Shown: piece by piece, positions 58,125 to 64,000 of the stretch
How positions within the stretch are numbered: position 1 is the first letter of the stretch
Layout: each line of letters starts with the position of its first letter
Position numbers and translations under genes: made by a program
The notes under the pieces: generated by a model
Database searches by the model: none
What the model was told of the DNA's origin: nothing
Seen by the model: only the letters and a program-made list of their open reading frames with translations
NCBI RefSeq assembly: GCF_014290175.1
Contig: NZ_JACOOR010000006.1
Coordinates: 214,050 to 278,049 of the forward strand
Length of the DNA stretch: 64,000 nucleotides
Origin: Anaerosacchariphilus hominis
GTDB taxonomy: Bacteria > Bacillota > Clostridia > Lachnospirales > Lachnospiraceae
Direction of reading: 5' to 3'

Positions 58125-58997
58125 CTAAACCACTCTGGTTTCCCGAAGGCTCGGATAAGCTGCCTCGTCCTGCTTACAGAAGTCTGCCAGCTCGCTGCCT
58201 GTGGCGAACCATACGCCCTCGTGGGCGCACATGTATTCCAGGAACTCCCGGAGCATGGCGAAACGTCCCGGGCTTCCGGTGGACTGGGGATCCAGCTGCA
58301 GGTTATAGCAGAGGCGATGATTGTAGTGTCCTGTGAACTCGTCCTTCCAATTGGAAAGTACGTTGCTGTAGTTTGCCACACGTCCCTGTCCGAAGGGGAA
58401 TGCGGGACGGTAGTTGAAAGCAAAATACGGCAGGTCAAAGTTCGCCCACTGCTGGGGAATCTGCAGGATTTTGTCGCCCTTTTCATTGGTCTTCATGAAA
58501 TAAGGCCGGTCGTCGTCGTACAGGTCGCTGGAATAGGTCATACCGTACTCTCTGGCGATATCCAGCGTCTCCAGCATCAGATCGCCGATGGGGGCCCGAA
58601 AACCGGCCGGCTTCTTTCCGCAGGCGTCCTCGATGGCTTTCACAGCCTTACCGATGCGCTCCCGCTGCTCCTCTGCGTCTAAGAGACCGAAATTTTCATA
58701 TTCATAGCCGTGGCAGGCGATCTCATGGCCTCTGTCTGCGATTTCTCTGATTTTTTCCGGATAGGTCTCCGCAGTCTTGCCCGGTACAAAGAACGTGGCC
58801 TTAATATGAAGCTCGTCCAGCAGACTTAAAAGTCTCGGAAGACCGTGGGTCATACCATACTGTCCCAGGGACAGGGTCTTGGGCATCTCTGCCGCTCTTT
58901 TATCGAGAGACAGCCAGAAGAACTCCGCAGCCAGATTGACCGAGATAAAAGCCGCGCATTGTTTGCCTTCCGGCAGTTTCATTTCCTGTGCGTACAT
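58125..58997 (-). CDS. Polysaccharide-deacetylase-fold protein, PuuE-like, without the metal Asp
   Basis: A 290-aa CE4/NodB-fold protein of the kind that includes allantoinase PuuE, cyclic imide hydrolase and HP0310-type proteins. His motif GHEIACHGYEYENFG (about residue 95), GFRAPIGD (about 135) and FATGSELADF at the C-terminus are present. The first conserved block, which in the paralogue next door reads TFDLDGD, is here ISVNLAAEF, so the usual metal-binding Asp pair is missing. It starts 3 bases after the paralogue's stop. Metal-independent PuuE-type hydrolysis of a cyclic amide is possible; so is a non-catalytic role. Confidence 0.8.
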   Translation of the reverse strand: MYAQEMKLPEGKQCAAFISVNLAAEFFWLSLDKRAAEMPKTLSLGQYGMTHGLPRLLSLLDELHIKATFFVPGKTAETYPEKIREIADRGHEIACHGYEYENFGLLDAEEQRERIGKAVKAIEDACGKKPAGFRAPIGDLMLETLDIAREYGMTYSSDLYDDDRPYFMKTNEKGDKILQIPQQWANFDLPYFAFNYRPAFPFGQGRVANYSNVLSNWKDEFTGHYNHRLCYNLQLDPQSTGSPGRFAMLREFLEYMCAHEGVWFATGSELADFCKQDEAAYPSLRETRVV

Positions 58998-59000
58998 CTT

Positions 59001-59855
59001 CTAGTCCTCCTTTCTCGGATGTGCCTTGCGCCAGTATTCAGCCACTTCACTTCCGGTAGCCACCCACACATCGTCGTGGGAGGTTACCTCCTTCAGCACT
59101 TCCTCAAGAACCAGATTCCGTCCCGGCGCTCCGGAGATCTGCGGATGCATCAAAAACGCGATGCAAAGTCCCATATCATAGTAACCGCGGAACTCCCGGA
59201 TATCATTGTCCTGCACATTGCGATAGCAGCTGATACGGTCCAGTCCGGCGGGTTCAGCCGGGTAGACGCTGTAGGCCTGTGCCACATAGTCGTCCAACTC
59301 CCATTTGGAGGGAATCTCCACCAGATTAGTTTCCTTGCCATCCAGTACGGTATAATAGGGAATATCGTCGCCGCGCATGGAGCTGGAATACAGGAATCCC
59401 AGATCATTTAGCAGATAGGGCGTACGCACATGCCAATCTCCGGAGGGGGTTCGGAAGCCCTTCGGCTCCTTTCCCGTGATATCCTTGATGACTTTCTGGG
59501 TCTTCTTCAGAATCTCCAGCTGCTCCTCCACAGTCTTCTCCACGAAACGCTCATGGGTGTAACCGTGATTTCCTATCTCATGTCCCGCTGCGTCGATACG
59601 GCGGATTACATCCGGGTTATGCTCTGCCACATAACCCGGTACGAAAAAGGTTGCTTTTACATGATACTTATCCAATAAATCCAGAATCATGTCCACACAG
59701 CGGTTCGGACCGTACTGTCCGATGGAACGGGCGCGGATCAGCTTCTCCGTGTTCGGTTCATCGGAAGACATGTTCTGCCAGATGATATCGCCGTCCAGGT
59801 CGAACGTGAACATTGCCGCGCTCTTTTTGCCCTCCGGCCATAATGATTGACTCAT
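59001..59855 (-). CDS. Polysaccharide-deacetylase-fold protein, PuuE-like
   Basis: A 284-aa NodB-fold hydrolase: first block MFTFDLDGDII (about residue 16), KATFFVPGYVAEHNP (about 70), His motif GHEIGNHGYTHERF (about 92), GFRTPSGDWHV (about 135), SKWELDDYV and the C-terminal VWVATGSEVAEYW. The layout matches PuuE/HP0310-type members, which hydrolyse allantoin, cyclic imides or peptidoglycan amides, and no signal peptide is present, which argues against cell-wall work. It is encoded with its paralogue, a NhaC-type transporter and a racemase. Confidence 0.85.
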   Translation of the reverse strand: MSQSLWPEGKKSAAMFTFDLDGDIIWQNMSSDEPNTEKLIRARSIGQYGPNRCVDMILDLLDKYHVKATFFVPGYVAEHNPDVIRRIDAAGHEIGNHGYTHERFVEKTVEEQLEILKKTQKVIKDITGKEPKGFRTPSGDWHVRTPYLLNDLGFLYSSSMRGDDIPYYTVLDGKETNLVEIPSKWELDDYVAQAYSVYPAEPAGLDRISCYRNVQDNDIREFRGYYDMGLCIAFLMHPQISGAPGRNLVLEEVLKEVTSHDDVWVATGSEVAEYWRKAHPRKED

Positions 59856-59899
59856 TTTTTAACCTCTTTTCTTCTACTGTCTGCCCATCTCTGCAGAAT

Positions 59900-61441
59900 C
59901 TATTCTGTCACATTTCCGGGCGTTTTTTCCTGTCCATATTTCTTTACAGAGAGTTTATGTAATACAAATACGACTGCGGTCAGAATCACTGCAGCTACGG
60001 CCAGCATAATCGGGCTGGTATCCATACCTGCCAGAATGAACATGACGCCGCAGATAACCGCTACGGTCACTGCATAAGGCATCTGGGTCTCAAAATGATC
60101 CACATGGTCGCAGCTTGCTCCGATGGATGCAAGAACCGTGGTATCGGAAATCGGGGAGCAGTGGTCTCCGAAGAGTCCGCCGCCTACGATAGCTGCAGAT
60201 ACCAGCGGCAGGGACGCGCCCATATCGATAGCTACCGGAAGTCCCAGCGGCATCAGTACGCCCATGGTTCCCCAGGAAGTACCTGTCGCAAAGGACATGA
60301 TAGCGCCCAAAATGAACATAACCAGCGGCAGCATGCTCGGTGCCAGGAAGCCGGAGGAAATCTCGATGAGATAGCCTGCGGTATTCAGCGTGCCTGTTAC
60401 GCTGGACAGGGACCATGCCAGAACCAGAACGATGCACATAAACATGGCATTGGCGCAGCCTTTGGTGTAGATGGTGACACATTCGGTAAAGGTGTACAGC
60501 TTGTCCTTCAGGCACATGATAATCAATACAATGGTAGCTGCGAAGAATGCGGAAGCGATACCGGTACGCAGGTCGCTGCCCGCTACTCTTTCATGCAGAA
60601 AGTCCTTGGAGAACAGGAATGCAAACAAAACTACTAAAAGGGTAATCAACGGAATTACCATGGTGCTGACTTTTCCCTCTTTCTCGTTGTCGCTGCCGCT
60701 CTTGTTCTCACTTCTCATGGGAACGCCGCCGTCGCGAAGGGTCTTGCCGGTCTTCATGGATCTATTCTGGGCCTTCAGCATGGGGCCGTAATCCCACTGG
60801 GTAAATGCCAGGAGACCTGCCATGAACAGAGTCAGAATTGCGTAATAGTTAAACGGAATGGCCTGCATGAACACATCCATACCGGAAACCTCGGTGATGG
60901 CCGCATTATCAAGCTCCGCCTGAATCAGGGAAATGGTAGTTACACCCCAGCCGATAATCGGAATCATGGAGCAGATGGGAGAGGTGGTGCAGTCCAGGAT
61001 ATAAGCGAACTTCTCTCTGGATACACGCAGCTTCTCAGCAAGCGCCTCGAAGATCGGTCCTACAATCAGGGAGTTTCCTGAATCGGTGAACCATACAAAC
61101 AGACCTCCCAGCCAGATGCCGGTCTCGCATTTTGCTCTGGTATTGACCTTCTTGGTTACCATGGATGTAAAGGCTCCGGCTCCGCCAGAAGAGGTCAGCA
61201 GGGCAATGAAACCGGAGATAATGGTCATCATAAATAAAGCCTGCATATTGGACGGCTCAGATAATGCCGCGAAAATGTGGGTGTGCGTCATTTCCAGAAA
61301 GCCCGCGATCGGGTTCCAGCCACAGATAATGGTGGAGCCTACGAAAACGGAAATGACAAGAGACACCACAATGTTTTTGGTTATCATCGCAAGGGCAATT
61401 GCCAGCACTGCGGGGATAATCGATAAGATACCGTATTCCAT
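59900..61441 (-). CDS. NhaC-family Na+/H+ antiporter-type transporter
   Basis: A 513-aa membrane protein with about 11-12 helices. Family stretches: WLGGLFVWFTDSGNSLIVGP (about residue 110), ICSMIPIIGWGVTTISLIQA, SFATGTSWGTMGVLMPLGL (about 370) and GGGLFGDHCSPISDTTVLAS (about 420). NhaC-type proteins exchange sodium for protons or for an organic acid or amino acid (MleN is one example). In this operon, between a racemase and two amide-hydrolase-like genes, uptake or exchange of an organic substrate is plausible. A 44-base gap leads to the next gene. Confidence 0.9.
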   Translation of the reverse strand: MEYGILSIIPAVLAIALAMITKNIVVSLVISVFVGSTIICGWNPIAGFLEMTHTHIFAALSEPSNMQALFMMTIISGFIALLTSSGGAGAFTSMVTKKVNTRAKCETGIWLGGLFVWFTDSGNSLIVGPIFEALAEKLRVSREKFAYILDCTTSPICSMIPIIGWGVTTISLIQAELDNAAITEVSGMDVFMQAIPFNYYAILTLFMAGLLAFTQWDYGPMLKAQNRSMKTGKTLRDGGVPMRSENKSGSDNEKEGKVSTMVIPLITLLVVLFAFLFSKDFLHERVAGSDLRTGIASAFFAATIVLIIMCLKDKLYTFTECVTIYTKGCANAMFMCIVLVLAWSLSSVTGTLNTAGYLIEISSGFLAPSMLPLVMFILGAIMSFATGTSWGTMGVLMPLGLPVAIDMGASLPLVSAAIVGGGLFGDHCSPISDTTVLASIGASCDHVDHFETQMPYAVTVAVICGVMFILAGMDTSPIMLAVAAVILTAVVFVLHKLSVKKYGQEKTPGNVTE

Positions 61442-61568
61442 ACTAATCCTCCTCGTTGGTTACAGGTTTACATAACTATCCATTCCTGTACCCTGTATTT
61501 TTATAATCAGGTAATCTGCTTTCCACGGGTATCTATCCTTCCGCAGGAAACCGATCCCATAATTATCT

Positions 61569-62288
61569 TCATAAGTCCACATGACTTTCATTGGTAAAAG
61601 GGTGATACTGCGCAGGGATATGCCTGAGCCCCAGCCGCACGCACAGCTCCGCATAGGCCACCGCGATAAAGGCCGGATCCAGCACCTTCACCGGATACTT
61701 CCGCTCCAACTCGTCGCCATAGCCTGCCATGCCAAGACATCCTAAGATGACGCCGTCGGCCTGGTATTTCTCCACTGCCTCCCTGCAGACCATTTCCAGA
61801 TGCTCTTTGGTGGCATTGGGGTTCACCCGCATTTTCTCTGCAGGGATATCCAGGGCCAGTACGGCCTGCATTTTCTCCCGGGCGATGCAGTTTCGCATCA
61901 TACGCCGGTAGGTCCGGGGAATATTCCATCCGGCTCCCGTCACGACCACGAAGCGGCTGCACAGGGTCTGGGCCACCGACAGGGTGACCTCCCCGGGCGC
62001 GATCACGGGAATCTTTACATTTTCCCGGAGAGCCTCCAGTCCCACATCGCTGAAGCAGTAGATCACGATGGCATCATAGCCGTCTTTCTCTGCCTGAATG
62101 GCCATCTTAACCAGCTCCGGCGCTGCGAAGGCCTCGTCTGTGTGACAGTCCAGTTCATCGGGGCCCTTTTTAATGCAGTCCACCGAGATCTCTACTCCCG
62201 ATGAGACTGCCGCTGACAGCATGCGCTCCCGGTCATCCATAACCGGTCGCTGCATAGCTTTATCTGTCATTAATACTTTAATTTTCAT
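61569..62288 (-). CDS. Asp/Glu/hydantoin racemase-family protein
   Basis: A 239-aa two-domain protein. The two catalytic cysteines of the family are present, in AIVIYCFSDVG (about residue 75) and GVILGCLGMAGYG (about 178). Members racemise aspartate, glutamate, hydantoins or allantoin. GGGGG lies 10 bases before the ATG (62286-62288), and the gene starts 18 bases after argH. A hydantoin or allantoin racemase role would fit the PuuE-like genes downstream; amino acid racemisation is the alternative. Confidence 0.87.
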   Translation of the reverse strand: MKIKVLMTDKAMQRPVMDDRERMLSAAVSSGVEISVDCIKKGPDELDCHTDEAFAAPELVKMAIQAEKDGYDAIVIYCFSDVGLEALRENVKIPVIAPGEVTLSVAQTLCSRFVVVTGAGWNIPRTYRRMMRNCIAREKMQAVLALDIPAEKMRVNPNATKEHLEMVCREAVEKYQADGVILGCLGMAGYGDELERKYPVKVLDPAFIAVAYAELCVRLGLRHIPAQYHPFTNESHVDL

Positions 62289-62306
62289 AGGAAAACAGCC
62301 CCCTGC

Positions 62307-63692
62307 TTAGCGCTCCAGGCTGTTCAGCCACTGACGGCCCACCTCGATCTGGCGGCGTACCTCGGACGGAGCAGTTCCACCGAAGGATACCCGGGCATTT
62401 ACACAGGTCTTGATGCTGATATCGCCCAGCAGCTCCTTAGTCACGCGCTTGTCGATGGCCTGCAGATCCTCGTCTGTCAGATCCTCGAAATCGCATCCCT
62501 TGTTCTCGCATGCCTTTACCATATGTCCTACGATAGAATGTGCCTCACGGAAGGGGATACCCTGCTTTGCGAAATGCTCCGCGATATCGGTGGCGTTCAG
62601 GAAACCCTTGCCCAGCTGTTTCTCAATCTGATCCATACGGAACTCGGTCTTATCCAGCATCTTGGCGAAGATGTCGATGGTGGCCTTCCAGGTGTCGATG
62701 GCGTCGAAGAGACTCTCCTTGTCCTCCTGGAAGTCCTTATTGTATGCCAGGGCAGTTCCCTTCATAACGGTCAGAAGCTGCATCAGATCGCCATATACAC
62801 GGCCTACCTTACCGCGGATCAGCTCTGCCATATCCGGGTTCTTCTTCTGGGGCATAATGCTGCTTCCGGTGCAGAAGCTGTCATCAATGGCGATATAGGA
62901 AAACTCAGAAGAATTCCACCAGGCGAACTCCTCGGCCCAGCGGGACAGGTGCATCATAGAGATGGAAGCGTCGCTTAAGAACTCCAGGCTGTAGTCCCGA
63001 TCGCTGACTGCGTCCATGGCGTTCTCTGTGGGAGCTGTAAAGTGCAGCAGCTCACTGGTCAGATGACGATCGATGGGCATGGTGGTTCCGGCCAGGGCGC
63101 AGGCGCCAAGGGGATTATAGTTGAGACGTTCCAGAGTATCGCTCAGACGCTCGATATCTCTCTTAAACATCTGGAAATAAGCCATGAATACAAAGCCGAT
63201 GGTGATAGGCTGCGCGTGCTGCAGATGGGTGAAACCTACAGTTATCTGGTCTGCGTACTTCTCAGCCTTCTCCAGGATCACGCTCTCCAGATAGCACAGG
63301 CTGTTCAGAATCTCATAAACTTCTTTTCGCAGGTAGAGACGGGTATCCACCTGGCACTGGTCGTTACGGCTTCTGGATGTGTGCAGCTTCTTGCCCACAT
63401 CTCCGATGCGCTCGATGAGCCGGCTCTCGATACCCATATGGATATCCTCGTCCTCTACGGTAAATACGATCTTGCCCTCCGCGATATCCTTGCGGATGGC
63501 CTCCAGACCTGCGATGATCTGATCCTTTTCCTCATTGGACACGATACCCTGCTTACCCAGCATGGTCACATGGGCAATACTGCCGTTGATGTCCTCGTTG
63601 TACATTCTCTGATCAAAAAAAATAGATGCATTGTATTTTTTTACAATATCATCCATATCTTTTTCAAATCTTCCGCCCCACAAACTTGCCAT
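62307..63692 (-). CDS. argH: Argininosuccinate lyase
   Basis: A 461-aa lyase of the fumarase/aspartase superfamily that splits argininosuccinate into arginine and fumarate. MASLWGGRFEKDMDDIVKK at the N-terminus, LHTSRSRNDQCQVDTRLYLR (about residue 107), TVGFTHLQHAQPITIGF (about 157, with catalytic His) and the signature loop GSSIMPQKKNPDMAE (about 278). argG is not adjacent. It heads the operon from the promoter at 63753-63781 and is followed closely by the racemase gene. Confidence 0.97.
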   Translation of the reverse strand: MASLWGGRFEKDMDDIVKKYNASIFFDQRMYNEDINGSIAHVTMLGKQGIVSNEEKDQIIAGLEAIRKDIAEGKIVFTVEDEDIHMGIESRLIERIGDVGKKLHTSRSRNDQCQVDTRLYLRKEVYEILNSLCYLESVILEKAEKYADQITVGFTHLQHAQPITIGFVFMAYFQMFKRDIERLSDTLERLNYNPLGACALAGTTMPIDRHLTSELLHFTAPTENAMDAVSDRDYSLEFLSDASISMMHLSRWAEEFAWWNSSEFSYIAIDDSFCTGSSIMPQKKNPDMAELIRGKVGRVYGDLMQLLTVMKGTALAYNKDFQEDKESLFDAIDTWKATIDIFAKMLDKTEFRMDQIEKQLGKGFLNATDIAEHFAKQGIPFREAHSIVGHMVKACENKGCDFEDLTDEDLQAIDKRVTKELLGDISIKTCVNARVSFGGTAPSEVRRQIEVGRQWLNSLER

Positions 63693-63752
63693 TTGTAATT
63701 ACTCCTTTTATTCACTTGTATTTTTGTTTGAAAATGATGTTGTAACTGAATA

Positions 63753-63781
63753 ATTATACGTGATGCGCGTATATTCGTCAA
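63753..63781 (-). promoter_or_regulatory. Putative sigma-A promoter of the argH operon
   Basis: Minus-strand TTGACG (63776-63781) and perfect TATAAT (63753-63758), 17-base spacer, about 60 bases from the argH start. Confidence 0.8.
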
Positions 63782-63791
63782 GTAGACACGG

Positions 63792-63953
63792 GCCATAAAA
63801 AAGAATGTGCCGTTGGCACATTCTCGCGCACTCGGCGCAGTGGTAGATGGTTGCCTTGGCAACCATCTACCACTGCGCCGAGTGCGCATTTTTGCAAGCT
63901 CTGCTTGCTTTTATGGAATAGGGAATTCTATCGGAATTTCCTATTCCATAAAA
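63792..63953. repeat. Structured intergenic repeat, copy B (complete)
   Basis: Begins GCCATAAAAAAGAAT, then a 9-bp hairpin (63803-63811 with 63815-63823), a 30-bp perfect inverted repeat with a two-base gap (63826-63855 with 63858-63887), a small GCAAGC/GCTTGC hairpin (63894-63899 with 63903-63908), and the boundary hairpin TTTTATGGAATAGG with CCTATTCCATAAAA around GAATTCTATCGGAATTT. No gene inside. Confidence 0.85.
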
Positions 63954-63959
63954 AGAGAG

Positions 63960-63998
63960 CAGGCGAACCGGGAAGCATACTGCATTCCGGTTCGCCTG
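63960..63998. terminator. Probable terminator at the right edge
   Basis: CAGGCGAACCGG (63960-63971) pairs perfectly with CCGGTTCGCCTG (63987-63998). The plus side ends in TT at the window edge and the minus side in CTCTCTTTTTATGG, so direction and partner gene cannot be judged. Confidence 0.6.
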
Positions 63999-64000
63999 TT

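Noticed and set aside
1..64000. tRNA, rRNA, prophage, IS element or defence system
   Set aside because: No cloverleaf, rRNA segment, intact transposase with inverted ends, phage gene or recognised defence gene was found, apart from the Rpn-type proteins.

Overview
The window looks like a chromosomal segment of a spore-forming, low-to-moderate GC Firmicute, most likely a member of the Lachnospiraceae (Clostridia). The evidence is a small acid-soluble spore protein, the rpmJ-rpsM-rpsK-rpsD-rpoA-rplQ order, strong GGAGG ribosome binding sites throughout, several clean TTGNNN-17-TATAAT promoters, a TPP riboswitch over thiW-thiM-thiC, a MarR plus heterodimeric ABC exporter cassette, and Rpn-type PD-(D/E)XK proteins with GREE repeats. 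No rRNA, tRNA, CRISPR array or prophage was seen. The genus cannot be fixed from the sequence alone.

Layout. 1-3.1 kb: a mannose-family PTS (IIA, IIB, a IIC broken by an in-frame TAG, partial IID) facing a DeoR-type regulator across an operator-rich gap. 3.1-10.6 kb: housekeeping (spore protein, secA, thiamine operon under a TPP riboswitch, hpf, a eukaryotic-type hisA). 10.7-14 kb: E1 alpha, E1 beta and a free lipoyl domain of a 2-oxoacid or acetoin dehydrogenase, then an AraC regulator. 14-22.4 kb: a SpoIID/peptidoglycan-binding protein, lipoproteins, a His-rich CsoR-type regulator, a MoxR/VWA pair, asnS, and a cluster of structured intergenic repeats. 22.5-28.1 kb: two ABC exporter halves with a MarR regulator and its palindromic operator, and an Rpn-family protein with a 24-bp minisatellite. 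28.4-32.8 kb: WecG/TagA-type glycosyltransferase, an FAD-dependent mutase-like enzyme, a diacylglycerol-kinase-like protein and a PAP2 phosphatase.

32.9-45.7 kb is the most interesting part: an 11-gene leftward operon (GDPD, glycerol-1-phosphate dehydrogenase, MgtC, UgpC-like ATPase, two permeases, UgpB-like binding protein, YesL-like protein, ribulokinase, SGNH hydrolase, zinc polyol dehydrogenase) opposite a ROK regulator. Read together, it suggests import of an intact glycerophosphodiester, cytoplasmic cleavage, oxidation of sn-glycerol-1-phosphate to DHAP, and entry of the other half (a polyol or pentose) through dehydrogenase and kinase. It resembles a hybrid of E. coli ugpBAECQ and the B. 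subtilis ara operon that carries araM.

45.7-54.2 kb: an Rpn gene fragment, then GT2, glf, mutY and sfsA, and an aminotransferase-MBOAT-SGNH operon probably involved in O-acylating a surface polymer. 54.3-57.9 kb: alpha operon ribosomal genes starting at rpmJ. 58.1-63.7 kb: argH, an Asp/Glu/hydantoin racemase, a NhaC-type transporter and two PuuE-like deacetylase-fold proteins, a possible cyclic-amide catabolic cassette. The right edge holds a full copy of the structured repeat also found at 21.2-21.5 kb.
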